Source: Ancylobacter sonchi (GTDB lineage Bacteria; Pseudomonadota; Alphaproteobacteria; Rhizobiales; Xanthobacteraceae). Taken from it: a stretch of DNA of 64,000 nucleotides. The position numbers and the translations under genes are program-made. The notes beneath the pieces were generated by a model. That model saw nothing but the letters and a program-made list of their open reading frames with translations. It was not told the origin of the DNA and searched no databases. Location of the stretch: assembly GCF_018390695.1 (NCBI RefSeq), contig NZ_JAHBGF010000020.1, positions 186,001 to 250,000 of the forward strand, given 5' to 3'. Position 1 is the stretch's first letter. Each line of letters starts with the position of its first letter. Shown here piece by piece: positions 46,232 through 58,493 of this stretch.

Positions 46232-48976
46232 ATGGATGCGACCCAGACCCCCAGCCTGAAGCCGGCCGGCGACGCCGAGCGCGTCACCCCGATGATGGCG
46301 CAGTACATCGAGATAAAGACCGCCAATCCGGACAGCCTGCTGTTCTACCGGATGGGCGATTTCTACGAACTGTTCTTCGCCGATGCCGAGATGGCCTCGC
46401 GGACGCTGGGCATCGTGCTGACCAAGCGCGGCAAGCACCAGGGCGAGGACATCCCGATGTGCGGCGTGCCGGTGGAGCGCGCCGAGGAATATCTGCACAA
46501 GCTGATCGCCGCCGGTCATCGCGTCGCGGTGTGCGAACAGATCGAGGATCCCGCCGAGGCGAAGAAGCGCGGGCCGAAAAGCGTGGTGCGGCGGGACGTT
46601 ACCCGGCTCGTCACCCCCGGCACCCTCACCGAGGACGCGCTGCTCGACGCGCGGCGCGAGAACGTGCTGGCGAGCCTCGCGCGCCAACGCGGCGGCGAGG
46701 GGGCGGGCGAGGACGGCCAAAGGGACGGCTACATCTACGCGCTCGCCTTCGCCGACATCTCCACCGGCTCCTTCCGGGTGATCGAGACCCATGCCGGGCG
46801 GCTGGCCGCCGACCTCGCGCGGGTCGAGCCAGCCGAGCTTCTGGTGGCCGATCAGGTGTATGATGAGGCCGATTTCCGCGAGATCTGGCGCACCCTGCCC
46901 GCCGTGACGCCGCTGCCGAAGGAAAGCTTCGACGGCGCCACCGCCGAGCGGCGGCTCGCCGGCTTCTTCGGAGTGGCGACCCTCGACGCCTTCGGCGCCT
47001 TCTCCCGGGTCGAGCTCACCGCCGCCAGCGCCGTCGTCGCCTATATCGAGCGCACCCAGCTCGGCCAACGCCCGCCGCTCGCCGCTCCCCAGCGCGAGGC
47101 GGCCGCCGACATCATGGTGATCGACCCGGCGACGCGGGCGAACCTCGAAATCCTGCGCACCACCACCGGCGACCGCGCCGGTTCGCTCAACGCGGCGGTG
47201 GACCGCACCGTGACCTCCGCCGGGGCGCGGCTGCTCGCTCGCCGCCTCGCCGAGCCGTTGACGGACCCCGTCCGCATCGCTGCCCGGCTCGACGCGGTGG
47301 AGGCGCTGGTTGAGGATTCCGCGCTGCGGGTCGCGCTGCAGCAGCGCCTCGCCGGGGCGCCGGACCTCGCCCGCGCGCTTGCCCGCATCGTGCTCGGCCG
47401 CTCCGGGCCGCGCGACCTCGCCGCCATCGGGCGCGGGCTGGCGGAAGGCGCCGCCATTGCCGGACTTTTGCGGGCCGGCGATCCGCCGGCGGAACTCGTG
47501 CAGAATGCTGCGCTGCTCGGCGCCGTCGACCCGGCGCTGCCGGCGCTGCTGGGCGCGGCGCTGGCTGACGAATTGCCGCCCTATCGCCGCGACGGCGGCT
47601 TCACCCGGGCCGGCTTCGACGCCGATCTCGACGCCGCCCGCGCCCTGCGCGACGAGAGCCGGCGGGTGGTGGCGGCGCTGGAGCGGCGCTATGCCGAGGA
47701 GACCGGCGTCAAATCCCTGAAGATCCGGCACAATGCGGTGCTCGGCTATTATGTCGAGGTCTCCCAGCAGAACGCCGACAAGCTGCGCGAGCCGCCCTTC
47801 GGTGCCGTGTTCGTGCACCGCCAGACCATGGCGGGGGCGATGCGCTTCACTTCCACCGAGCTCGGCGAGCTGGAAGCCAAGATCGCCAGCGCCGGCGAGC
47901 GGGCGCTGGCGCTGGAACAGGCGATCTTCGAGCGGCTGGCAAGCGCGGTGATGGCAGAGGCCGAGGCGATCCGCGCCGCCGCCGGGGCGCTCGCGGTGAT
48001 CGACGTCACCGCCGGCCTCGCGCGACTCGCGGTGGAGGAGAGCTATGTGCGGCCCGAGGTGGATGGCGGGCTCGATTTCCGGCTGGAAGGCGCCCGCCAC
48101 CCGGTGGTGGAGCAGGCGCTGCGGCGCGACGGCGGGCCCTTCGTCGCCAATGATTGCGAGCTCTCGCCGCCCGGCGAGGCGCATTCCGGCCGCATCTGGC
48201 TGGTGACCGGCCCCAACATGGCCGGTAAGTCCACCTTCCTGCGGCAGAACGCGCTGATCGCCATCCTCGCCCAGGCCGGCAGCTTCGTGCCCGCGCGGGC
48301 GGCGCATATCGGCGCCGTCGACCGGCTGTTCTCGCGCGTCGGCGCGGCCGATGACCTCGCGCGCGGCCGCTCGACCTTCATGGTCGAGATGGTGGAAACC
48401 GCCGCCATCCTCAACCAGGCGAGCGAGCGGTCTCTCGTCATCCTCGACGAGATCGGGCGGGGCACCGCCACCTTCGACGGCCTGTCCATCGCCTGGGCGA
48501 GCCTCGAGCATTTGCACGAGGCCAATCGCTGCCGAGGGCTGTTCGCCACCCATTTCCACGAGCTGACCGCGCTGTCCCAGCGCCTCGCCCGCCTCGTCAA
48601 CGCGACGGTGAAGGTGAAGGAATGGGAGGGCGAGGTGATCTTCCTGCACGAGGTGGTGCCGGGGGCGGCGGACCGTTCCTACGGCATCCAGGTGGCGCGG
48701 CTCGCCGGGCTGCCGGCGAGCGTGGTGGCGCGGGCCAAGGCGGTGCTGACCGAATTGGAGAACGCCGATCGCGCCGCGCCGGCGCAGCGCATCCTCGACG
48801 ACCTGCCGCTGTTCGCCGCGATCAACCGGGCGCCGACCCCTGCCGCCCCGGCGGCGAAGGCGGACCCGGCGGCGGAGGCGGTGAAGACCGCGCTGGCCGG
48901 CATCGACCCGGACGAGATGACGCCGCGCGAGGCGCTCGACGCGCTGTACCGTCTGAAGGCGGCGGCGCGGGGATAA
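46232..48976 (+). CDS. mutS: DNA mismatch repair protein MutS
   Basis: A 914-residue MutS. The mismatch-reading Phe44-x-Glu46 is in RMGDFYELF. The ATPase carries Walker [10 protein letters not shown] near residue 660, then the [20 protein letters not shown] and Walker [12 protein letters not shown] motifs, and the helix-turn-helix FATHFHELT. The C-terminal tail includes the MutS dimer/tetramer region ([16 protein letters not shown]). Start ATG at MDATQTPS. A Glu-rich insert at residues 155-163 (GEGAGEDGQ) is unusual but harmless-looking. It follows mmcB. Confidence 0.97.
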   Translation: MDATQTPSLKPAGDAERVTPMMAQYIEIKTANPDSLLFYRMGDFYELFFADAEMASRTLGIVLTKRGKHQGEDIPMCGVPVERAEEYLHKLIAAGHRVAVCEQIEDPAEAKKRGPKSVVRRDVTRLVTPGTLTEDALLDARRENVLASLARQRGGEGAGEDGQRDGYIYALAFADISTGSFRVIETHAGRLAADLARVEPAELLVADQVYDEADFREIWRTLPAVTPLPKESFDGATAERRLAGFFGVATLDAFGAFSRVELTAASAVVAYIERTQLGQRPPLAAPQREAAADIMVIDPATRANLEILRTTTGDRAGSLNAAVDRTVTSAGARLLARRLAEPLTDPVRIAARLDAVEALVEDSALRVALQQRLAGAPDLARALARIVLGRSGPRDLAAIGRGLAEGAAIAGLLRAGDPPAELVQNAALLGAVDPALPALLGAALADELPPYRRDGGFTRAGFDADLDAARALRDESRRVVAALERRYAEETGVKSLKIRHNAVLGYYVEVSQQNADKLREPPFGAVFVHRQTMAGAMRFTSTELGELEAKIASAGERALALEQAIFERLASAVMAEAEAIRAAAGALAVIDVTAGLARLAVEESYVRPEVDGGLDFRLEGARHPVVEQALRRDGGPFVANDCELSPPGEAHSGRIWLVTGPNMAGKSTFLRQNALIAILAQAGSFVPARAAHIGAVDRLFSRVGAADDLARGRSTFMVEMVETAAILNQASERSLVILDEIGRGTATFDGLSIAWASLEHLHEANRCRGLFATHFHELTALSQRLARLVNATVKVKEWEGEVIFLHEVVPGAADRSYGIQVARLAGLPASVVARAKAVLTELENADRAAPAQRILDDLPLFAAINRAPTPAAPAAKADPAAEAVKTALAGIDPDEMTPREALDALYRLKAAARG

Positions 48977-49152
48977 GCGGACCAAGCCGGCGAGACGCGG
49001 CCCGGCGCGGCTGGCTCCGGTTCGGCCAACCACCGGCGATTCCGCTTGACGCCGGCGGCGCCGGGGGCGAAGCGGGCGCGTGCAGGATGGCCCGCCCCGA
49101 TGATGCATCGGGTGCGCGGCGGGCGCGCGAGGGTACTCTTCGGGAGGCAGGC

Positions 49153-50037
49153 GTGATCATTTCCTTCGGCTCGCTCAACACCGATCTCATTTTCGACCTG
49201 CCGCGGGCCCCCGGACCGGGCGAGACCCTGCTGGCGCGCGACTTCATCCTGCAGCCCGGTGGCAAGGGCGCCAACCAGGCGGTGGCGGCCGGGCGCGCCG
49301 GTGGCCGGGTCGCCATGATCGGCGCGGTCGGGCAGGACGGGCTCGCCGATCTCGCGCTGTCCGGCATGGCCGGGGCCAAGGTGGACATTGTCGGCGTCGC
49401 CCGCGTGCCGGCGCCGACCGGCTGCGCCTCGATCGTCGTCGACGATGAGGGCGGCAACCGCATCGTCGTCGCCTCCGGCGCCAATATGCAGGCACGCGCG
49501 ACGCAGATCGACGCGGCACTCTTGCGCCCCGGCACGCTTCTGCTGCTGCAGATGGAGATCCCGCCGCGCGAGGTGGCGATTGCCGTCGCGCAGGCGCGGG
49601 CGGGCGGCGCCGTGCCGATCCTCAACCTCGCGCCCGCCGATCCCGCCACGCTCGATATCGAGGTGCTGCGGGCCTGCGGCCTGCTGGTGGTGAACGAACA
49701 CGAGGCCGAGGTCGCCGCCGCCCGGCTCGGCTGCGGCACGGACGCCCGCTCGCTCGCCGCCGCGCTCGGCACCGGCGTGCTGCGTTCGCTCGGCGGCGAA
49801 GGCTCGGAGGCGATGACGGCGGATGGCTATTGCCGGGTGCCGGCGCTTCCCATCACCCCGGTCGACACCACTGCCGCCGGCGACTGCCTGATCGGCGTGC
49901 TGGCGGTGGGTCTCGACGAGGGCCTGCCCTTCGAGGCGGCGCTGCGCCGCGCCACCATCGCCGCCGCCTTGTGCTGCCAGCGGCATGGCAGCCAGTCCAG
50001 CCTGCCCTGGCGCGCGGAGATCGATGCCGCAGGATAG
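49153..50037 (+). CDS. Ribokinase-like PfkB-family sugar kinase
   Basis: A 294-residue PfkB carbohydrate kinase. The N-terminal IISFGSLNTDLIFDLP and the GGKGANQAVAAGR motif (residues 37-49) bind sugar and position it; the C-terminal PVDTTAAGDCLIG motif carries the catalytic base Asp244. It starts with GTG and has GGGAGG five bases upstream. Ribose is the likely but unproven substrate. No sugar transporter is nearby; it lies alone after mutS. Confidence 0.9.
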   Translation: MIISFGSLNTDLIFDLPRAPGPGETLLARDFILQPGGKGANQAVAAGRAGGRVAMIGAVGQDGLADLALSGMAGAKVDIVGVARVPAPTGCASIVVDDEGGNRIVVASGANMQARATQIDAALLRPGTLLLLQMEIPPREVAIAVAQARAGGAVPILNLAPADPATLDIEVLRACGLLVVNEHEAEVAAARLGCGTDARSLAAALGTGVLRSLGGEGSEAMTADGYCRVPALPITPVDTTAAGDCLIGVLAVGLDEGLPFEAALRRATIAAALCCQRHGSQSSLPWRAEIDAAG

Positions 50038-50365
50038 CTGGGCAGAGGGATGGTTCCGGCGAAGGCTTGCTCGCCGGTCGCGCCTCGTGGCCGCCTCGCC
50101 GTGCCGGTCGTTCGCGACGGCCACCGGGCGTCGACGGGAGCTCCCATGTAAAGCTGAGGTCGTGCCGCGCGGTGGGTCGATCACGTCAGGACGACGCCGG
50201 CTTCGAACGGCTGCGGCTGGTGTATCGCGTAGCGGATGAGCGGATCGGGGGGGCGTCGTCGAGGGAGCGAGCGGACGCGGCCGACGCGCGCAACGTGGTG
50301 AGAGGCAGGCCGCTTGTCGCTGAGCCTGTTCGCCGTTCGCCGATGAACGGCGACATCCGGGGCGT
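50038..50365. other. Gene-poor stretch
   Basis: No supported gene in about 330 bases between the sugar kinase and the small basic protein. Open frames are Arg-rich and have no domain. No hairpin of note was seen. Confidence 0.4.
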
Positions 50366-50584
50366 CTAGCGGGTCTTCGGTCCGGGGAGCTTCGCTCCGG
50401 CCGTCGCGGGTGGGGCGGCGGCTTCCTGCGCCAGGCGGGCTTCTCGCAGTCGCGCCGTCTTGGCGTCCCGCTTCGCGGTCTCCTGCTCGATCATCGACAT
50501 CGCGACGCGCGAGACCGATTCCGCCTTGCTCTCGGTCCTGGTGAGATTCGGCTTGAAGAGGCTGCCCTTGGTCGGTTTGGCCAT
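50366..50584 (-). CDS. Small basic protein of unknown function
   Basis: A 72-residue lysine/arginine/alanine-rich protein (MAKPTKGSLFKPNLTRTESK; SVSRVAMSMIEQETAKRDAKTARLREARLAQEAAA). Residues 15-53 would make a long charged helix; the end is Pro-rich. Proteins of this kind (start MAKPTKGS or similar) are seen as short hypotheticals in Rhizobiales. It may bind nucleic acid, but that is conjecture. Confidence 0.6.
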   Translation of the reverse strand: MAKPTKGSLFKPNLTRTESKAESVSRVAMSMIEQETAKRDAKTARLREARLAQEAAAPPATAGAKLPGPKTR

Positions 50585-50604
50585 CGCGGCTCATCCCTGA
50601 AATG

Positions 50605-50627
50605 AAAAAGGCCGGGTTTCCCCGGCC
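50605..50627 (-). terminator. Rho-independent terminator of the cold-shock gene
   Basis: On the leftward transcript GGCCGGG and CCCGGCC form a seven-base stem with loop GAAA, followed by five Us. It lies 74 bases past the cold-shock stop and just before the small basic gene. Confidence 0.85.
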
Positions 50628-50701
50628 CTCCCATCGTGCCTTACGGCACTCGGCTCAATGGCGCTCGCCAGTACATCCGTGGTCGCGCGCCATCGGCACG
50701 A

Positions 50702-50911
50702 TCACGCCGCCTGCAGGTTGCCGGCGCTCTGCTTGCCGGAGCGGCGGTCGGTCTCGATCTCATAGGAGACCTTCTGACCATCGCGCAGCTCGGTCATGCC
50801 GGCGCGCTGCACGGCAGAGATGTGCACGAACACGTCCGAGCCGCCGTTGTCCGGCTGAATGAAACCATAGCCCTTCTGGCCGTTGAACCACTTCACAGTA
50901 CCCGTCGCCAT
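50702..50911 (-). CDS. Cold-shock domain protein (CspA family)
   Basis: A 69-residue single cold-shock domain. RNP1 is KGYGFI (residues 13-18) and RNP2 VFVHI (27-31); the start MATGTVKWFNGQKG is canonical. It binds single-stranded RNA/DNA and acts as an RNA chaperone. The leader is about 130 bases from a promoter at 51,044-51,072, as is common for cold-inducible csp mRNAs. It shares orientation with rpsU just upstream. Confidence 0.95.
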   Translation of the reverse strand: MATGTVKWFNGQKGYGFIQPDNGGSDVFVHISAVQRAGMTELRDGQKVSYEIETDRRSGKQSAGNLQAA

Positions 50912-51072
50912 GACGAGAATCCTTTCATTCGATTAGAAGAATGCCAACTCACCCAGCGATGAGCTCGCGAGCATCGATTTGAGAGGAAATTCGCCACAAC
51001 GCCGAAGCGCAAACAAAGTTCAACGTACAAGATCGACGTAGAGATTTTATATGCAGGTGGGAAATCCCGCAA
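50912..51072 (-). promoter_or_regulatory. Promoter and long leader of the cold-shock gene
   Basis: Leftward promoter: TTGCGG at 51,067-51,072 and TAAAAT at 51,044-51,049 (17-base spacer), or TATAAA two bases further upstream. The remaining 130 bases to the ATG form a long 5' leader with an AAAGGA site nine bases before the ATG. Such leaders act as thermosensors in other csp genes. Confidence 0.55.
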
Positions 51073-51094
51073 GGGTGCCCGATTAGATCTGGAT

Positions 51095-51367
51095 TCAGGA
51101 TTCTGCGGGCTGGGCGGCCGCGGGACGCCCGCGCGGCGGTAGCGGCTTCTTCTTGGGGGCGGCGATCAGCCCTTCGCGAATCGCCTGCTTGCGGGCCGCC
51201 TTGCGGGCGCGCCGCACAGCCTCGGCCTCTTCGCGGTTGCGCCGCTCGGACGGCTTCTCATAAGCCTTGCGGGCCTTCATCTCGCGGAAGATACCTTCGC
51301 GCTGCATCTTCTTCTTGAGGACCCTCAGGGCCTGGTCGACATTGTTGTCGCGAACGAGAACTTGCAA
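51095..51367 (-). CDS. rpsU: 30S ribosomal protein S21
   Basis: A 90-residue basic ribosomal protein. The family core is [56 protein letters not shown]. It binds the 3' end of 16S rRNA and helps initiation. The C-terminal 28 residues (Pro/Ala-rich: [16 protein letters not shown]) form the extension usual in alphaproteobacteria. The csp gene follows in the same direction with its own promoter just past the rpsU stop. Confidence 0.95.
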   Translation of the reverse strand: MQVLVRDNNVDQALRVLKKKMQREGIFREMKARKAYEKPSERRNREEAEAVRRARKAARKQAIREGLIAAPKKKPLPPRGRPAAAQPAES

Positions 51368-51519
51368 TTCCTATCCAATCTGAGCAGCCGGTCGCGGCCG
51401 CGGTTCTGGCACTCCGAATTGAGCGATGCCGGGAATATGGGGTTTTCCGCGAAAAAGGAAACCCTTTCATGCGCAGCCGCCCCATGCGCGGGGATGGCGG
51501 GTGCGCCGGAATCGCCCAT

Positions 51520-51575
51520 GCAGGCCCGAATGACGGGGCCTGCAAAGCAGTTGGCCGGGCTGCTCGCCCGGCCAA
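51520..51575 (-). terminator. Two stem-loops downstream of ppdK
   Basis: GCAGGCCC/GGGCCTGC (51520-51543) and TTGGCCGGGC/GCCCGGCCAA (51551-51575, loop TGCTC). Both are perfect; neither has a long T-run. They lie between the ppdK stop and rpsU and could end the ppdK transcript. Confidence 0.55.
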
Positions 51576-51631
51576 TGCCTGTCTCATCATGTCGTTCCGG
51601 CGGGTGCCGGACGCTTTGATGCCTGGCAAAC

Positions 51632-54310
<2,679 letters not shown>

Positions 54311-54609
54311 TTCGGTAGTCCCGCTGGTTGAACGTGCCTGGACCGCACGATCATAGCCTCTATGGAAATGCTGGCGAGTTCGAAAAGGGAGCTCCATCAA
54401 GGAGTTCATCTTGTTGGGAAGGCCATCCCGGATGGCTTTTCCATCCCTTGGTCTAGCCTTTTGAGGTGTTTGGTTCAATCCATCATTCGCAATGCGGCGA
54501 ATTATATCGCACTGCAACGTGATGCCTAGAGCGATTGCGTCCTGCACGCCGTTGCGGCAGCTTCGCCCCGCCGGGGAAAAAACCGAGCGTATTCAGGGAT
54601 ACTGGGGAA

Positions 54610-55005
54610 ATGACAAAAATCGTCGACACGCTCACGCCGCATGTGCTGAGCCTTCTGCGGATCATGACCGCCCTGCTGTTGATGCAGCACGGGACGACCA
54701 AAATACTGGGGTTTCCCGTGACCCAGATGACCGGGGTCAGCCTGGCGACCATGCCGGGTCTCGCCGGCCTGTTCGAACTGATCGGCGGCGCGCTGCTGCT
54801 GATCGGGCTATTCTCGCGGCCGGTCGCCTTCGTGCTCTCCGGCATGACGGCGGTGGCCTATTTCCTCGTGCACGCGCCGAAGGACTTCTACCCGATCATC
54901 AATGGCGGTGAACTGGCGGTGCTGTACTGCTTCACGCTGCTCTACCTTGCCTTCGCCGGCCCCGGCCCCTGGAGCGTCGACCGGCTGATCCGCAAGACGA
55001 TCTGA
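54610..55005 (+). CDS. DoxX family membrane protein
   Basis: A 131-residue four-helix membrane protein. DoxX traits: LLRIMTALLLMQHGTTKILGFP, GLAGLFELIGGALLLIGLFSRPVAFVLSGMTAVAYFLVHAP and ELAVLYCFTLLYLAFAGPGPWSVDRL. Members pair with thiol or sulfur redox enzymes, or act alone as here. GGGG precedes the ATG. A strong rho-independent terminator lies about 115 bases past the stop. It is divergent from ppdK. Confidence 0.9.
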   Translation: MTKIVDTLTPHVLSLLRIMTALLLMQHGTTKILGFPVTQMTGVSLATMPGLAGLFELIGGALLLIGLFSRPVAFVLSGMTAVAYFLVHAPKDFYPIINGGELAVLYCFTLLYLAFAGPGPWSVDRLIRKTI

Positions 55006-55118
55006 GCTGAGCGGCCAGAATCGGAGCGGTGAGGATCCGAGCTTGCCGGCGCGGAGCGTCGGGGCGAGCAGGCTCTCCGCGACCACCTTCTCCAAGGCCA
55101 TCTTCTGCACATCATCAC

Positions 55119-55143
55119 GGCCGGGCATCGCCCGGCCTTTTTT
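55119..55143 (+). terminator. Rho-independent terminator downstream of doxX
   Basis: GGCCGGGC and GCCCGGCC form an eight-base stem with loop ATC, followed by six Ts. Confidence 0.85.
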
Positions 55144-55165
55144 GCCGGCGGCCGTGCCTGTCGTC

Positions 55166-55321
55166 TCACAGATTGATGGTGCCGTTGCCGATCAGGCCCA
55201 TGACGCCGATGAAGATCAGGTACACGGCCACGATGTAGTTGAGCAGGCGCGGCATCACCAGGATGAGGATGCCGGCGACCAGCGCCACGATGGGCTGCAC
55301 GGCGACGATGCTGACGGACAT
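55166..55321 (-). CDS. DUF3096 family small membrane protein
   Basis: A 51-residue protein with two hydrophobic stretches (VQPIVALVAGILILVMPRLLNYIVAVYLIFIGVMGLIGNG). The MPRLLNYIVAVYLIFIGVMGL stretch is the DUF3096 hallmark. GGAGA lies seven bases before the ATG. Its role is unknown. It follows a pair of small membrane genes on the same strand, 118 bases away. Confidence 0.88.
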   Translation of the reverse strand: MSVSIVAVQPIVALVAGILILVMPRLLNYIVAVYLIFIGVMGLIGNGTINL

Positions 55322-55438
55322 GAAGGGATCTCCGGTGGGGTCCCTCATGAACGGCCGGAGGTAGGGGAAGGTTCCCGATGCGCCGGGACGTGGCGTGGGG
55401 AGCCGCGCGTGAGACGCTACGCGCCGCGCGCGAGGCGT

Positions 55439-55552
55439 CTATTCCGCCGGGCCGGCGTGGTGCGTGTGCGTGCGGGTCGCGAGGAAGAGGCCGTAGCACG
55501 CCGCCAGCAGAAGAAGCGGAGCGACGTACCACGCGAGCGTTGCGGCAGTCAT
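55439..55552 (-). CDS. Very small membrane protein coupled to the preceding gene
   Basis: A 37-residue single-helix protein (MTAATLAWYVAPLLLLAACY then GLFLATRTHTHHAGPAE). The His-rich tail THTHH is notable. Its ATG overlaps the stop of the gene at 55549-55776 by four bases (ATGA), which supports true translation. No family is recognised. Confidence 0.6.
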   Translation of the reverse strand: MTAATLAWYVAPLLLLAACYGLFLATRTHTHHAGPAE

Positions 55553-55776
55553 GGCTTCAATTCCTTCAGTAGCAGCCTTGCCATGTAATGTATGGCCGAA
55601 CCGCTGAAAATCCAAATGGCGGTGATGCCGAGGGCCGACCATCCACCCGTCGGGCCGGGCAAGCCGTAGGAGAGCGCCACGATCGGTCCGACGCCGCCGG
55701 TGATGAACATGGCAGCGGCCACGTTGTTGAGCAACGTGGCCGTCAGCTTGGTACGCTCGTTGTGGACGAGGCTCAT
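55549..55776 (-). CDS. Small two-helix membrane protein
   Basis: A 75-residue membrane protein: a basic N-terminus (MSLVHNERTKLTATLLNN), a first helix (VAAAMFITGGVGPIVALSYGL) and a second (ALGITAIWIFSGSAIHYMARLLL). Similar short proteins are called amino-acid-transporter-like in databases without evidence. It lies 32 bases past glyS and is coupled to the tiny gene downstream. Function unknown. Confidence 0.7.
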   Translation of the reverse strand: MSLVHNERTKLTATLLNNVAAAMFITGGVGPIVALSYGLPGPTGGWSALGITAIWIFSGSAIHYMARLLLKELKP

Positions 55777-55808
55777 CGTGCGATCCCCGTCCCCGATCCG
55801 TGTCGTCC

Positions 55809-57857
55809 TCAGCCCTCGATGCGCTCGAAATCGGCGACCTGGCGGGTGATGGCGCGGATGTCGGCGAGCAAGGCGAGGCGGTTGGCCCGCAGCGCCTTGT
55901 CCTCGGCATTCACCGTCACCTTCTCGAAGAAGGCGTCGACCGGGGCGCGCAGCGAGGCCATCACGCCCATGGCGCCCTCGAAATCCTCGGCGCTGAGCGC
56001 GGTGGCGATCAGCGGCCCGGCCTTGGCGATGGCATCGGCGAGCGCGCGCTCCTCCGGCTCACGCAGCAGCGTGATGTCGACGCCGCCGCCATAGGAGACG
56101 CCGTCCTTCTTCTCTTCGATGCGCAGGATGTTGGCGGCGCGCTTGGTGCCGGCCAGGAGGTTCTTGCCGTCTTCGGTGCGCAGGAAGCGGCCGAGCGCCT
56201 CGACGCGCTTCACCACCAGCAGGAGGTCGTCCTGGCCTTCGAGCGCGAACACCGCGTCGACGAGGTCGTGGCGGGCGCCCTGCTCGCGCAGATGGACCTT
56301 CAGCCGGTCGGCGAAGAAGGCGAGGAGGTCGGGCTCGACGAACTCCGACAGCTTCAGTCGCAGCCCGTTGTCGAGCACGATGCGCACCACGCCGAGCGCG
56401 GCGCGGCGCAGCGCGTAGGGGTCCTTCGAGCCGGTCGGCTTCTCGTCGATGGCCCAGAAACCGGTGAGCGTGTCGAGCTTGTCGGCGAGCGCCACCGCCA
56501 CCGAGACCGGGGCGACCGGCACGCGGTCGGTCGGGCCCTGCGGCTTGTAGTGCTCCTCCGCCGCCAGCGCGATTTCCTCCGGCAGGCCCTCGAGGCGGGC
56601 ATAATACTTGCCCATCAGGCCCTGAACTTCGGGGAACTCGCCGACCACCTCGGTGCGCAGGTCGGCCTTGGCATAGAGCGCGGCCTGTTCGGCGAGCGCG
56701 GGATCGGCGCCGACCCGCGGGGCCAGCGTCTTCGCCAGCGCGGCGATGCGCTCGATGCGCGTGAACTGCGAGCCGAGCTTCTCGTGGAAGGTGACGTTCT
56801 GGAACTTGGCCAGCCGGTCTGCCAGCGGCACCGTCGCATTGGTCTTCTTGTCGGTGTCCCAGAAGAACTTGGCGTCCGACAGCCGGGCGCGGATGACGCG
56901 GCCATTGCCGGCGACGATGGCATCGCCGCCATCCTTCGCCGCGAGGTTCGACACCAGGATGAAGCGGTTGGCGAGGCGCCCGGTCTTCGGGTCGTTCAGC
57001 ACGAAGCACTTCTGGTTGGCGCGGATGGTGGCGCGGATCACCTCGTCGGGCACGTCGAGGAAGCCCTCATCGAAGGCGCCGATCAGCACTACCGGCCATT
57101 CGACCAGGCCGGAAATCTCGTCGAGCAGGCCGGCGTCCTCCACCAGCTCCAGCCCGTGGGCGAGGGCGAGGTCGCGGGCGTCGGCGAGGATGATGTCCTT
57201 GCGGCGCTCGCGGTCGACGACGACGAAGGCGGCTTCCAGCTTGGTCATCCAGTCGTCGAGCCGGCGCACGCGGATGGCGCCGGAGGACAGGAAGCGGTGG
57301 CCGCGCGTGACGTCGCCCGAGCGCAGGCCGTCGATCTCGAAAGGCACCACCTCCGGCTCCTCGGTCTCCGGACCGAAGGTGCAGACGATGGATTGCAGCG
57401 GCCGCACCCAGCGCAGGGAACCTGAACCCCAGCGCATCGACTTCGGCCAGGGGAAGGCACGGATGATGGCGGGCACGATCTCGGCGATCACCTCCGGCGT
57501 CGGCCGGCCGTGGCGGTGGAGATGCGCGACGTAGAACTCGCCCTTCTTCGGGTCGCTCTCGACCTTCGCCTGATCGATCGAGGCGAGGCCGGAAGCCTTG
57601 AGGAAGCCGTCGATGGCCGCCTGCGGCGCGCCGACGCGCGGGCCCTTGCGCTCCTCATGGGTGTCCGGCTGGCTGGCCGGCAGGCCGTGCACCGCGAGCG
57701 CGAGGCGGCGCGGGGTGACGAAGGCCTTGGCGCCCTCATAGAGCAGGCCGCGCTCGACCAGTGCGTCGGTGACGAGCTTCTTCAGGCTGTCGGCGGCGCC
57801 GGCCTGCATGCGGGCGGGGATTTCCTCGCAGAAGAGTTCGAGCAGGAGATCGGGCAT
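55809..57857 (-). CDS. glyS: Glycine--tRNA ligase beta subunit
   Basis: A 682-residue beta subunit of the alpha2-beta2 glycyl-tRNA synthetase; it binds tRNA-Gly. The start [18 protein letters not shown] is canonical, and the internal HD-like [33 protein letters not shown] stretch ([20 protein letters not shown]) and the anticodon-binding tail ([17 protein letters not shown]) are present. Length fits. It should be made with glyQ, 640 bases upstream, though an opposite-strand gene lies between them. Confidence 0.97.
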   Translation of the reverse strand: MPDLLLELFCEEIPARMQAGAADSLKKLVTDALVERGLLYEGAKAFVTPRRLALAVHGLPASQPDTHEERKGPRVGAPQAAIDGFLKASGLASIDQAKVESDPKKGEFYVAHLHRHGRPTPEVIAEIVPAIIRAFPWPKSMRWGSGSLRWVRPLQSIVCTFGPETEEPEVVPFEIDGLRSGDVTRGHRFLSSGAIRVRRLDDWMTKLEAAFVVVDRERRKDIILADARDLALAHGLELVEDAGLLDEISGLVEWPVVLIGAFDEGFLDVPDEVIRATIRANQKCFVLNDPKTGRLANRFILVSNLAAKDGGDAIVAGNGRVIRARLSDAKFFWDTDKKTNATVPLADRLAKFQNVTFHEKLGSQFTRIERIAALAKTLAPRVGADPALAEQAALYAKADLRTEVVGEFPEVQGLMGKYYARLEGLPEEIALAAEEHYKPQGPTDRVPVAPVSVAVALADKLDTLTGFWAIDEKPTGSKDPYALRRAALGVVRIVLDNGLRLKLSEFVEPDLLAFFADRLKVHLREQGARHDLVDAVFALEGQDDLLLVVKRVEALGRFLRTEDGKNLLAGTKRAANILRIEEKKDGVSYGGGVDITLLREPEERALADAIAKAGPLIATALSAEDFEGAMGVMASLRAPVDAFFEKVTVNAEDKALRANRLALLADIRAITRQVADFERIEG

Positions 57858-58040
57858 AGCGGCCGCCAGTCAGGTTGGCTCCTCCGGAACCGGCTGCCCG
57901 GAAGGTGCGGCGGAAATCGCCCAGCTTGGCAGCCGCGTCAAGGCCGGCCGGCAAGCGGGGGGCGGATTCCTTCCGGTTTGAGTGGACTGCGGGCCGGGAT
58001 CGGCGCGATAGTTTGTCGTTCGCAACCTGGGGGGGTGGAA

Positions 58041-58463
58041 ATGGGCGGTGCGGGGGACAACAACATTGCGCGCGTGAAGCAAGCCTACAAGGCCTGGGAC
58101 GCCTGCAAAGGCGGCGATTGCAGCATGTGGCACGCGCTGGCGGACGACAATATCCGCCTCAACCCGATCGGCGCCGAGGCGGCCGGCCTGGAATTCACCC
58201 GCCCGGGCGCGGGGCGCGAGCAACTTGCCGCCTATCTCGATAGCCTGCGCAGCAGCTGGACGATGCGCTATTTCGAGCCCGAAATATTCGTCGCCGACGG
58301 CGACACGGTGGCGATGTTCGGCCGCACCAGCTGGACCTACAACGCCACCGGCAAGACCGCGACCACCGCCATCGCACATCTCTGGCGCTTCGAGAACGGC
58401 GTGGCGGTGGAGTTCACCGAGGTCTTCGACGGCTCGACGGCAGCCGCGGCGGCGCAATCCTGA
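58041..58463 (+). CDS. NTF2-like/SnoaL-like protein between glyQ and glyS
   Basis: A 140-residue protein of the NTF2-like fold (DUF4440/SnoaL type): helices IARVKQAYKAWDACKGGD, then MWHALADDNIRLNPIGAEAAG, LAAYLDSLRSSWTMRYFEPEIFVADGDTVAMFGRTSW, and a final WRFENGVAVEFTEVFDG. Members bind small hydrophobic molecules or act as isomerases; the substrate is unknown. A purine-rich GGGGGGTGGAA precedes the ATG. It is read against glyQ and glyS, which flank it on the minus strand. Confidence 0.82.
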   Translation: MGGAGDNNIARVKQAYKAWDACKGGDCSMWHALADDNIRLNPIGAEAAGLEFTRPGAGREQLAAYLDSLRSSWTMRYFEPEIFVADGDTVAMFGRTSWTYNATGKTATTAIAHLWRFENGVAVEFTEVFDGSTAAAAAQS

Positions 58464-58493
58464 CCGGACCGCGCTGCCGGGCCACGACGGACG

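Noticed and set aside
46088..49108. Very long open frame (about 1000 codons) on the minus strand opposite mutS
   Set aside because: It is the mirror frame of a high-GC gene; composition is Arg/Gly/Ala/His-rich and there is no domain. mutS on the plus strand is complete.
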